NCBI RefSeq assembly: GCF_032854445.1
Contig: NW_027018111.1
Span: 64,001-78,486, forward strand
Direction: 5' to 3'
DNA from: Liolophura sinensis
Taxonomy: Eukaryota; Mollusca; Polyplacophora; Chitonida; Chitonidae
Length of the DNA stretch: 14,486 bases
The notes beneath the pieces are model-generated. The model made no database searches and was not told where the DNA came from. It saw nothing but the letters and a program-made list of their open reading frames with translations. The translations under genes and the position numbers were made by a program. Shown in pieces: positions 1 to 8,940 of the stretch; positions within the stretch are counted from its first letter, which is position 1; each line of letters starts with the position of its first letter.

Positions 1-452
1 CATAGTATATCTGGTCCTGTGTTTTTGTGAGCAATAGATTCAGATGTGCAAAATCGTTTCTGCTGACATGCATTCCAATAATCTGTTCAAAAATAATCAC
101 TAGTTGGTGAAGACAAATCTTGAATATTCTGACGAACAAAAGAAAATATACGTGCAAAATTTCATCATCAAGCTGATCATATGCCTTGTTCGGAACGTTC
201 TAAAGAATACAGCATTTTTAGTAGAGACACAGATACTGACCTTTTGCTGATTAAGTTTCAGTATAAAGAAATGAATTTCTAAATGGACGGACAGGCAATA
301 CCAAAATAATCAAATTGAATGTGTATAGCTTCTTTTTTCTCGTCAGTACAGGGTAGCATTGATGTATTGACAAACCATACCCAGAGTTCAATAGTAAGAT
401 CAACATGCTAAATAATTTGACTAGATAAAACAAATCTAGAAAATGTACTCAC
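1..452. other. AT-rich spacer or intron, no gene recognised
   Basis: I see no supported gene here. A 60-codon minus-strand open frame at 251-433 begins with a hydrophobic stretch that looks like a signal peptide, but it has no usable splice acceptor in phase with the exon candidate at 453-495 and starts too close to it for a normal intron. If the 453-495 exon is real, this stretch is the start of its first intron. Confidence 0.4.
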
Positions 453-495
453 CTGCTGTTAACAAATAAATCACTTCAAGTAAAATCACATCCAT
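453..495 (-). CDS. Candidate first coding exon, signal-peptide-like
   Basis: Read on the minus strand, an ATG at 495-493 in a good start context (G at -3 and G at +4) opens a 43-nt segment encoding MDVILLEVIYLLTA plus one base. It ends at a consensus splice donor, CAG/GTGAGT. The peptide is short and hydrophobic, and the intron would fall in phase 1. A signal-peptide exon ending in a phase-1 intron is the usual start of a secreted or membrane gene in animals. No downstream exon is identifiable within positions 1-452, so the rest of the gene would lie outside the window and the product is unknown. A CpG-enriched stretch lies upstream on the same strand, as expected for a promoter and 5' UTR. 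Short hydrophobic reads are common in AT-rich DNA, so chance remains possible. Confidence 0.33.
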
Positions 496-599
496 TTCCG
501 TCGTCAGGTTCTCGTTAATAGCTGGAGTATGGTTTTATCGTGACACATTGGGATCTCAAGGGCGACAACTCTTGTAGCATACATCTTCCATTTTCTTTA

Positions 600-926
600 G
601 TTTAACAAGGTAACACTTCGTCCATAATCTGGCCTTTTCGTCGAGAACCACCAGACGTGCGGCTCAGAATAAACATACATAAAACTTAAAAGGCTGAAAT
701 ATTAAGACAAGTTAGATTTCTTCACTCTTGGCGATGCAGTTATACGAGCGCGAAACACATAGCCTATGCACACACATGTCGGCCTACCCGTCACTCGTTC
801 AATTATTCGGTCATGCGCATTTGTTGCCTTTTATTCGGTTGACTACGGGCTCAGCCAAATCCTGGCAAAACGTGTTAACGACAGAAGTGCATCAAGGAGC
901 GAAGTAATAGAAGCGTTCTTCAATCT
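600..926. promoter_or_regulatory. CpG-enriched stretch, possible divergent promoter
   Basis: Positions 721-915 hold about 15 CpG dinucleotides in an otherwise AT-rich, CpG-poor neighbourhood, with a further cluster at about 615-660. On the plus strand the stretch ends in a consensus splice donor (CAATCT/GTAAGTACT, GT at 927-928). The sequence before it has in-frame stops, so it could only be a noncoding first exon. On the minus strand it lies upstream of the signal-peptide-like exon at 453-495. The two together suggest a promoter firing both ways. This is inference: I see no convincing TATA box or initiator, and invertebrate promoters often lack classical CpG islands. Confidence 0.28.
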
Positions 927-1393
927 GTAAGTACTGACATTGACACATCAGTATTAATTCTAGATCTCTTTTTTACGGCGAACTCAATTGTTTTACATTG
1001 TAGACATAATTAATTGTTGAGTGTTATGTTGTGCCAAGGTGAAAGTCCTTTTCCTAACCCCGGATCGTTAGAGTCTGCCATTAACGTGTTGCCGGGCCTG
1101 TTTTTAAATAGGCCCCAATATGCACCACATAAGGACGGAAGACGCATTTGAGCAACAAAACGCAACGAAGACAATTTCTAGCGTCCAGACCTGGGCTAAT
1201 TTTTTTAAATAATGTTATTTCCATTTACGATACCCGATGTCCCATCAAGAGACTCAGTGTGTTTGGTCTGGAATTGTGTCTGCGGCTATATCTGCACACG
1301 AAGATACGCGTTGTTGTTGTGCATATTGTATATAAGTTGTACTGTTTGTATTAGATTGTTCGGGTAGATGTATTGAATGTATCTTATTGTTTA
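927..1393. other. Spacer or intron without recognised gene
   Basis: No supported gene. A 6-bp perfect hairpin (GGGCCT at 1094-1099, AGGCCC at 1110-1115, AT-rich loop) is present. The plus-strand open frame at 1148-1354 has no recognisable motif and no good start or splice context. Confidence 0.4.
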
Positions 1394-1588
1394 ATAAGAA
1401 GATTTATAAAAGCGATCTGCAGCACCTTCACAGTCCGTTTCTGGCTGCTTATAAATAATACGGAAGGCCCGGTCGAACGAAGATAGGTCTACATTATCGA
1501 GTAATGTAAGCTCATTTACTGGTTTTAATTGGGAAAATGTGACCGCCGAACTTTCGGTTTTAATGATAGCTGCCATGTTTGAAGGCAT
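1394..1588 (-). CDS. Unrecognised 65-codon ORF, possible exon
   Basis: The minus strand carries an ORF starting MPSNMAAIIKTESSAV. It has an A at -3 of the first ATG and a second ATG three codons on in an even better context. The composition is more protein-like than the other short ORFs in the window: mixed charged and polar residues, few low-complexity runs, a Trp-free but balanced middle (LLDNVDLSSFDRAF), and two cysteines... only one of which (in TDCEG) is clear. It ends at a TAA within AT-rich sequence. A weak donor (GAAG/GTGCTG) occurs near 1428. I recognise no domain. It could be a small first exon, an exon remnant of a transposon protein, or chance. There is no neighbouring evidence of expression. 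Confidence 0.18.
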
Positions 1589-3426
1589 TTTGAAAAAAAA
1601 ATGTCAAGAAGTCTCAACCGCTCCAGAATCTAAAATTTATCTGCATTAAAGGCTTTCCGTTTTCACTATCTGATGACACGTAATATTAATATGAAACAGT
1701 CAAAGGCTAGCGGCGAACGCAGTACATGACCGTGATTATATTTATAAAGCCTAATAACAAAGAGCCTGTATATTTATAGACACATTAATCCTTATTACTG
1801 TATTACTACAGCACCTTCTTATATAGTTAGGGGTACATATGTAGGTATACATCAGCTTGCGCTTTAGTTACATACATATATGTCGTTAAAGGATGGCCTC
1901 CCTCTTCAGTCAGCATCAGACCTTTTCGATCGACTAATGAATCAAATGAGGAGGGAGATTCATGTGATCTGAATTTAAAGTATACTTTAAAATATTATAG
2001 AGCAAAAAAGCGATATCTACCAAGAGAAGGTCTTAATGCCCACCATGAAAATATTTTCAAAAAAACCTTTTATCCCGCAAAAAAAAAATTTAAAATATAT
2101 TAAAAACCATATTTGCACATAATTTATCACGCTTATTCACCTGATGCTTGCCTCAGTTTGATGTTTTCTTCTCTCGTAAAAAGAGGAGATAAAGAAGGAG
2201 AAATAACCGAATTAATTTACATGTACATGTATAATTATATATAAAATTAAAAAGGTAAAAGGTTATAGTAACCCGGGTATTATTATCATAATTATTTTTT
2301 GAGGATAGACAAATTGAAATTGAAAAACTGAAATCCACCTGCGTGCAAAAAAAGTAACTCAGCTACTTCATTTTTAGCTCCAAGCAAAGTAAACTCAAAC
2401 ATTTGCCGTTTTCTGAAGTTGGCTGCGCTACTTCAAGAATAACCTATTCTTGTCTTATCTACAAGGGGAATTTTACGAAAATATCCAGGAAAGTATTTTT
2501 TACTGTTGCAATTTTATAATAATTCTACCAAATGACTCTTCACACAAGTTTTTACTTTCATACTTTGGGTACGCAAGAGCAAAGTTTTAAATTCCATGAC
2601 TGTCAAACATTAAAACATAAGTGACTGATTGAAAGCCATATTACTAACTTTGACAAGTTTCATCCTGTTCGTGCATCTTTTATGGGGAGTATAAATGCTC
2701 CGTGAAGTAAACAGGTGTATAGCTGTTGTTCTGTGATCGCATTGTTAGTTTTGTTTTGTGGTTGCATTGTCATTTTTTGTTTCTTTTAGAAATTCGTGGT
2801 CTCTAAAACTCTATAAATTACAGCCACTAGATACAGTAAATATTTTACTCGTTTTATGCATTTTCACACTGACATTGTACTATCAAAAATTTATTTAGGA
2901 AACACGTGGCATGTCCAACAATTCCATCACCCATATCAGTATCTGCATGTGTAGCAATCATTGAGAACAACTAACGTTTTCCAGTGACAACCGCGTTTGG
3001 TCGCAATAAATGACTCACGGACCACATATTGACCACTTTTTTTTTACTGAGGATTGGGCTACAAACGTAGTGTAGCACAAACATGTGTTGCATATAGGGC
3101 TCACTCCATTCGCTTAGCTTCTCTCAGTGAACTATTATCGCTATTAATCTACTGAACTGCGTTCTCTTGATATAGGTGCAAAATCGGCTTTTCTCCGCTA
3201 AACTTTTTTCTCCTCATTTGGTTAACATGTTGTTAATTATCTTTCCAGACAATTATATACAGATATTTTGCGACCCTTCCTCTCATTTTCTAGCGATTAC
3301 TGATATGTTATTAGTGCTATAGTAGAATTGTTGACGTGTTTCCGTGCAATCTAGACCCACCCACTGAAGGTTTTCCAGACGGGAAAACATATGCCGTAAC
3401 TAGTACACGAAGGGACAATCTCCAGG
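1589..3426. other. AT-rich spacer or intron, no gene recognised
   Basis: I find no supported coding, RNA or repeat feature in this 1.8 kb. It holds A- and T-runs (for example around 2079-2105), a TATA-rich patch near 2221-2250, and one 61-codon minus-strand open frame at 2153-2338 of low-complexity Phe/Leu/Ser composition that I consider noncoding. Confidence 0.5.
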
Positions 3427-4180
3427 GATTTTCTGAACGTAATATATTCCAAATGCAGCGATGCTATAATACGGCTATGCAGAAGCTAACTATCAAACAG
3501 ACGCTCTGTACGAATTTGTTGGGAGGACAATATAATCGCTATTTAGCGCCGCAATGATGGCGGTATGTAGAAACTAACTATCAGAGGCCATGTGTGCACA
3601 TTCGCTGAAGTGACAACATATTACCTATCTAGCTCTGCCATGATAGCGCTATGTAGAAGCTAGCTTTCAGTGGCCAGCTATGTCGATTGGTTGAGAGAAC
3701 AATATATGCGCCTATGAATCAAAGAAGACAGATGAGCGGATTTTCTGGAAGGACAATATATTCCCTTCATTTAACACTGCTATTGTAGTATGTAGTTTTT
3801 GGTGCTGCTATGATAGCGGTGTGTAGAAGATAATTTTAAAAAGGGGCCAGCTGTGCAGAATAGTTGAGAGAACAATATATGGGCTATTTAGCGCTGCTGT
3901 ATAAGCGTAGAAGATATGAGACACGCTCTGTGCAGATTTGTTGGGAGGGCAATATATTTACTATTTAGAGTTGCTATGATTGCGCTGTGTAGAAGCAAAC
4001 TATCAGCTGGGTAGATTGTCTGGAAGAGCAATGTGTTTGCTATTTAGCGCTTCTATCATAGCGCTATGTAGAGCCTATCTATCAAATAGGGCGCCTGTGC
4101 GGATTTGTTGAAAGAACAACATGGTGGATACTTAGTGCTGTTATGATATCGCAATGTAGAAGCTAACAATCAAAGAGGCA
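3427..4180. repeat. Degenerate tandem satellite, ~79-88 bp monomer
   Basis: About nine imperfect copies of one unit lie head to tail. A shared anchor (GTAGAAG or a close variant, usually followed by CTAACTATCA) recurs at 3479, 3567, 3653, 3823, 3907, 3989, 4068 and 4156. The spacings are 88, 86, 170 (two units, the middle one rearranged), 84, 82, 79 and 88. Each unit also carries an ACAATATAT-like block, then a TTTAGCGC block, then a GATAGCGCTATG block. The paired TAGCGC and GCGCTA blocks can form a 6-bp hairpin with a 10-nt loop, perfect at 4045-4050 with 4061-4066. One unit near 3700-3800 is broken by an internal duplication. The copies are well diverged, so the array is old. It encodes no protein; the plus-strand open frame at 3336-3557 only crosses it. 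Confidence 0.85.
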
Positions 4181-4542
4181 ATCTCAATGTATTTTCAATT
4201 TTCAAAAGCTGTACAACCACACTTGTATCTACTCCCTTAACGAAGGCACTACTGGAAAAAGTAATGTACAATTAAAAAAATACGGGTATTAACTATATGT
4301 GGATCCTTAATAACGTTTCACTGAAGAACTAGAGGATCAATACACGTACAGTGTAAAGGATATCTTTACTTGACATTTTCCCACTCTGTACCACAATTCC
4401 TCACGCAGATTTGTTTCGTAATATTTCATCAGTAATTGTATCGGTGTTTAATAAAACTGGTCACCATTATATTAACGTCAAAGGCAACAAAGCCTTCTTC
4501 ACTTTAACTAATCGTCGTTCAATGATTTGAGTTGAATGATTT
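4181..4542. other. Spacer without recognised features
   Basis: This AT-rich stretch lies between the satellite array and the decayed SINE. I see no ORF, repeat or signal worth calling. Confidence 0.5.
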
Positions 4543-4697
4543 TTTGATTTTTTATTTCATTTGTATTTCAGTTATACGGTGGCGGTCAGCATTATGGTTG
4601 ATGGAAACCGGGTAGAGCGCGGAGAAAACTCACGACCATCTGCCAGACCTTCCCACTTAGGGACGGAGAGGAAGCCAGCATGAGCTGGACACTCGAG
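4543..4697 (-). mobile_element. Decayed SINE (AAATAAAT-tail type), tRNA head lost
   Basis: The segment matches the reverse complement of the central and 3' part of the intact SINE at 13956-14216. Shared blocks in order include the tail relic (TTTTTGATTTTTTA), TTATACGG, a CAGCATTATGGT block, GAAACCGGG, a CTCACGACCAT block, and AGGAAGCCAGCATGAGCTGG. Relative to the intact copy it has scattered substitutions, a deletion of about 11 bp after the CGACCATCTGC block, and a badly eroded tail. The tRNA-derived 5' third (box A and box B) is absent, and the match stops at about 4697, exactly where a reverse transcriptase relic begins. It is the most degraded of the three copies of this family here, so probably the oldest. 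It is immobile and noncoding. Confidence 0.85.
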
Positions 4698-5175
4698 TTG
4701 CCTGAGTTTCTCATTAATAATATTTATGTAAAATTCGGGGAAACCATAACTTAACAGTATATAGGTATTCCATTGGCTGTTAATTGTGCCTCTCTTTGGG
4801 GTGATCTATACCTGTTCTCGTATGAATCCGACTATATGCAGAAACTGTTAAGGAGTAATTCTCATCAGGCCCGATCTTTCTCATTCACTAAAGGGTATAT
4901 TGATGATCTGCTAGCTTTAAACAGTTCATATAAAGCAAAGGCTGTGAGAGCTGGATTTAAAGGAAACCCAGACACTTCAGATGGTAGTCGTATTTGGACT
5001 TATATCGTTACAAAGACCAAAATGGTTCCCTGCCTCGCTGACTGTACGACAAGAGGGATAATTTCAATTTTGACATTTTAAATTATCCTTACTTGAACAG
5101 TAATATACCGAAGAGCTTTGCATAACACTTGTACATATCCAGCCTTGTAGCATTTGTTAAATCCTACGTTTCAAT
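4698..5175 (+). pseudogene. Reverse transcriptase relic of a retroelement
   Basis: Two out-of-frame pieces of an RT palm domain and its downstream region are readable. The first (4698-about 4925) gives EFLINNIYVKFGE, then one in-frame stop at 4752-4754, then GIPLAVNCASLWGDLYLFSYE, matching the GIPMGTNCAPLLADLFLYSYE-type block of invertebrate retroelement RTs, and then the catalytic-loop motif GYIDDLLALN (a YxDD box). A frameshift follows. The second piece (about 5009-5175, other frame) gives LYDKRDNFNF, NYPYLNSNIP and YISSLV, which in intact relatives follow the palm. It has in-frame stops at 5039 and just after NIPKSFA. The stretch between about 4925 and 5009 does not align. No endonuclease or LTR is visible. 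I recognise the motif series from memory but cannot assign the clade (non-LTR or Penelope-like). The copy is clearly dead. Confidence 0.84.
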
Positions 5176-7577
5176 GAACGTCACAAGTTATTACTGCAAA
5201 ATCTAGTGTGTTTAGTTTATTTCATCAAAAGCCTTCATTCCAAGTTTTTAAGTTTTACATTGAGTATATTCTTCTTGTAAGTAAATATGGACAGAGCGTG
5301 CGGAATTTCTGGTGCTCTGCTTCATGATTGTGTCTACTTCGGCTTAACCCGGAGCTAAGGGCATTACATTCCTGGTGTTGAATCAGATCGCCATGTTGGA
5401 TATATAAACAGTTGCAATTAAAGCGCAACTGAGATACATATTTTGTTATCGATAACTTATATTCTAGCACGACACACGATTTTAATACTGATTTCACTCA
5501 GTAGCCTAGAACAGACCATAAATTGTAGAATGCAGAAAATACAAACCAGAACGTCATCAATGAAAGCAGAGAGTTATTAGACTTTAAATCTGATTTATTA
5601 TATTAGCCTTTTAAAACTTTTTTTAAAGATTTTTTTGTATGAAAAACAGTACATCATTGGCTGTACCGGCCATACTGCTTCGACGCCACTGGAATATATT
5701 GTGTTGTAAGGATAACACGATCCTGGCGATCCTAGTGATAGATAACATCTATTTATGAAAAAAAATTCAAATCGCTAATTAACAAAAATATTGTGTTGTG
5801 CGCATAACTTCCCCCGGTTTTGATAGGTAGGATCTATGTATACAATAGTTTGAAATGCTAGGATAAACATAGTATTCTGGTCAACAACTATTTAAAGAAG
5901 ATTTGAAATGCTATCTGGCAAACATATTGTAAAAGGAGATTGCTCTGAGGAATGATATTTAGATACAAACCACTGCTAGAAATGCCAGCAGCAAATAGTA
6001 GTAGCCCACCTTAATGGTTTTCTTTCTTTTTAACCCCTATCCGTTGCTGGCGAAGACTCGACGAAGTGTCAAGTTATCCGACATTCACGTGCAAATGAGT
6101 CATTCTCATTCAGGTTTCCCTGCATGCTCCATGTTAATTATCCCGCCGTGGAGGAATGTGAAACTGTCGGAATTTGTGTTTATAAACATAAGGCTCTTCC
6201 CTGATTATACATAGTCAGATAGCGTTTAAAGTATATGTACGTTTAAAGAATGAAGAAATACACAGAAATATACTTGACAAACTATTTGGTGAGTGTTTTA
6301 CCTACTGTATGTAGAACTTTAATGTACATGTAGATAACTGATGTGTTTAGCTTTAGGCCAACAGACTAGCTTGGAAATAACCATGTAATTGCAATAACAC
6401 CAAATAGGCCTGTCGTTGTGAGCTGTCTTCATGTCTGTGTCCATTTTGTACCGCAAAAGTAAAGGGAAAAAAACACAAAAATGTTGCCAAAATCAAATGA
6501 AAGAACGTGAAAACTAATTGGAAATATGTTTTTTTGTTCGATTTTTCTTTCAGGTGAACAGGGTACGTCTACTTGAAAATATTTTGGTATAGTGGATATT
6601 TACGACCACTACTTGGTACATGTATAAATCCTCTTTGCATGATATTGTTCTAAATAAAGATGTAATGCATGTCTAATCAATTTATATGAATGTAAATTTG
6701 ATGTTTATATCCAAACATATGTATTTAATCTGATTAATGGTAATATCTATTATTGTATTGAAAACATAAACATGATCAAAATTCTGGTTAAACATATTTT
6801 TAGCTGAAAGGAATAAGTTATAGTGTAAGTATATTTATTAAACATGTGTCACATCCCCATTTATATCATTATTACACAAAGACAAAATATACCAAGAGGT
6901 GGTCCCAAAAAACGCCATAGAAAAACTATTTTCAAGTGTCATTTTATCTGTAAACAAAGAATTCTATTGAAGACCACATTCACAACTAACTTTTCGCACT
7001 CTTTCATGTGAACATGCTATATTTCCAACTATCAGGTAAGGCTACAGGTTGACCCTTGCGTCACCCCAACCAGCTCAGACACACCCCAGGATTTCACCCC
7101 AGACAAAAGATCGAGAGGGATACATATCATTGCTATGGAACCACCCAGGCAAACCACCCAGCAACCAGGCTGATAACCATGTGCTGGTGAGCAGAGCAAT
7201 GTGAACAAGGTCTTTAGTCATATCAGTTCTGTAAAGTTTGTTGTTACGAAGGTCAAGAGTTCCTTGATATTTGAGCAAACGGGATAGTTTGTGATAACCC
7301 GCAACAAGTGTTTCTTCAGACGTGTTTGCTCAAGTTCATGTATGCACGCATCATAAAGATATCTAGATGTTGACGATGCCGATGTAATGAAGTTTCATGG
7401 CCGAATATTTAAGGAACGTCAAAACTGATCACGATATCCAGGGCGAGAGAGAAGGCCAAACTTTGTGTCAATTTATCTCAGTTAGGGTTTTATTCTAACT
7501 GTTCAAATAATGCTTAAATAGTGGCATATTACGCCTGTTTGGAAACTATGGAGTTGTCATCAAATTTAATTAGCGAG
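5176..7577. other. Long AT-rich spacer or intron
   Basis: I see no supported gene in 2.4 kb. Short open frames at 5255-5497 (minus), 6014-6214 (plus) and 7075-7278 (minus) show no recognisable motif. A strong polypyrimidine tract and acceptor (TTTTTCTTTCAG, ending 6553) is followed nine bases later by a GTACGT donor, which could bound a micro-exon. Near 7032 the string CAGGTAAGG could be either a splice donor or an acceptor boundary. A 12-bp identical direct repeat (5696-5707 and 5788-5799) is too short and AT-rich to interpret. Confidence 0.45.
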
Positions 7578-7712
7578 TTTATTTATTTGATTGGTGTTTT
7601 ACACCGTACTCAAGAATATTTTTACTTACACGATGGGAGCCAACATTAGGATGGGAGGAAACCAGGCACAGCCCAAGGGAAACCCACGACCACCCGCAAG
7701 TTGCTGACAGAC
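7578..7712 (-). mobile_element. 5'-truncated SINE (AAATAAAT-tail type)
   Basis: Read on the minus strand this is the 3' half of the same SINE family as the intact copy at 13956-14216. It runs from GTCTGTCAGCAACTTG (7712) through GGGTGGTCGTGGGTTTCC, a CCCATCCTAATGTTGGC block, and the conserved tail TTCTTGAGTACGGTGTAAAA, to CAATCAAATAAATAAA at 7578. The tRNA head with box A and box B is missing, as expected from incomplete reverse transcription. It is better preserved than the copy at 4543-4697, including an almost intact tail. No clear target-site duplication is visible, so the 5' border is approximate. Confidence 0.88.
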
Positions 7713-8613
7713 ATTTAGATTCTATACGGTTCCCTGTTAGACAGAAAGCAGTTGACTCTGCATTTGCCGTGACCTCAGTTTTAATTCGGTAAGCAACAAC
7801 GGGTTATCAGTATTTAAGTTAACCAGAACAATTGGACTCTTTCACAAACAACACTATACACGTTCACATTTATCCCAGCTGCTCAGTTATGGTCCCCTAC
7901 ATTTTACCCTGAAATCAAATAAACTGGGTCTAAACCAGCTCCGGACAGGTTAATGTTGAGAATGTATTTACTTCCAACAATTATCAGACAGAACAAAAAC
8001 TATGATTAAATAAGGTAAATGGACAAAAACAATGCAGATTCACCAACGTTACAGTCCATAATCTACACTATATTTTGGTAACTTACATTTATTTCTCATT
8101 TACAGTATTCCTTGTGTATGAAGACCCAAGGGAATGTCAAATGAATTTTGGCAATGTTTATTTGTGTCCTTTTGCTCTCTTGTCCTTCAACGGACAAATG
8201 CACAGGATCCAAGAAAGTGCATTGTATGTACACGACCTCCTAGACCTGTCTTATTATATTACAGGATTACGGACATACACCTTTCCCCACAATATACCAA
8301 AGGCACTTGATCAATTGGACTCAAAAGGCGTGAAGTTTGCATATATAAAGATTTCCTGTATTCTTCTTTGTCGCTGGTTCCCTTAAAAAATAACTGCTCC
8401 AAACATTGTGCGATTTTTGATACATGTGCAATCATAAAAATCAAGCAAAGTTATCATTTAAAACCCAATCTTTTCCAGCCGCTAGTTACAGATCTGATTT
8501 CTTCAGTGTGGTTCAGTACTGCTCGGTTCGTCAGTACATCAGCTGACCCGTATTCGTGCTACCAATAGCTTATTATCCCACAATTACACCTCACAATAAC
8601 CAGACTCCTTTTA
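7713..8613. other. Spacer with an unconvincing open frame
   Basis: A 103-codon plus-strand frame at 8075-8386 contains a good splice acceptor (TTTCTCATTTACAG, ending 8105) and stays open for 280 nt after it. It shows no recognisable domain, no good donor, and Tyr/Leu-rich composition typical of AT-rich noncoding DNA. Overlapping open frames lie on both strands. I do not call a gene. Confidence 0.35.
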
Positions 8614-8777
8614 AATATTGTTTGTTTGACCTTTCTACGGTCATGGTTTCTAATCCCATGGTTTCTAGTTTTGGAAGGATTGGCATAAACATTTCCTTAG
8701 CTCGCCCATTTAGCCCCATAATCCCGATTTTTTTTTTGAAATGATTAAAAAATATTGTTTGCTTGACCTTTCTACGG
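8614..8777 (+). repeat. Separated 27-bp direct repeat with nested small repeat
   Basis: A 27-bp string starting AATATTGTTTGTTTGACC and ending CTTTCTACGG occurs at 8614-8640 and again at 8751-8777 with one mismatch. The copies start 137 bp apart. Between them CATGGTTTCTA is repeated at 8642-8652 and 8657-8667. The pair could be an old target-site duplication, the remnant of a tandem duplication, or short direct terminal repeats. I see no mobile-element coding or terminal structure between the copies. Confidence 0.7.
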
Positions 8778-8926
8778 CTCCATACTGGTGCGAATTTACG
8801 GTATAAATCCTGATTTATATGTTAGTTTTGAATCGACTAAAAGAATACTTTTTTGGGCGTCCCTTTTACTGCTCTATATTTTTACTGATGGTTGCTACAT
8901 TTTTATGTTTATTTTCCGTTTAAATA

Positions 8927-8940
8927 TCAAAACAAGTTGA
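8927..8940 (+). repeat. Left target-site duplication of SINE
   Basis: TCAAAACAAGTTGA is repeated without mismatch at 9306-9319, immediately after the ACTCA tail of the SINE. It marks the insertion borders. Confidence 0.92.

Noticed and set aside
251-433. Minus-strand ORF with a hydrophobic start
   Set aside because: There is no acceptor in the right phase for the neighbouring exon candidate, the gap is too short for an intron, and the composition is plain AT-rich Leu/Ile/Phe.
1094-1115. 6-bp hairpin with T-rich loop as a terminator
   Set aside because: Intrinsic terminators are bacterial, and the genome here is animal. The hairpin is short enough to arise by chance.
1670-1700. Hammerhead ribozyme core (CTGATGA then GAAA)
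   Set aside because: Both strings occur in order, but stem II pairs poorly and stems I and III cannot be formed from the flanks. Chance match.
3336-3557. 73-codon plus-strand ORF
   Set aside because: It runs into the satellite array and changes with each monomer. There is no sign of coding constraint.
3427-4180. CRISPR-like array
   Set aside because: The units are diverged along their whole length with no constant repeat and variable spacer, and the surrounding DNA is animal-type. It is a satellite.
7075-7278. Minus-strand ORF and a plus-strand Thr/Pro-rich reading after CTATCAG at 7032
   Set aside because: The CAGGTAAGG string could equally be a donor, the two readings contradict each other, and neither shows a motif.
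8075-8386. 103-codon plus-strand ORF with a splice acceptor
   Set aside because: There is no recognisable domain and no convincing donor. The composition is typical of AT-rich noncoding DNA, and open frames overlap it on the other strand.
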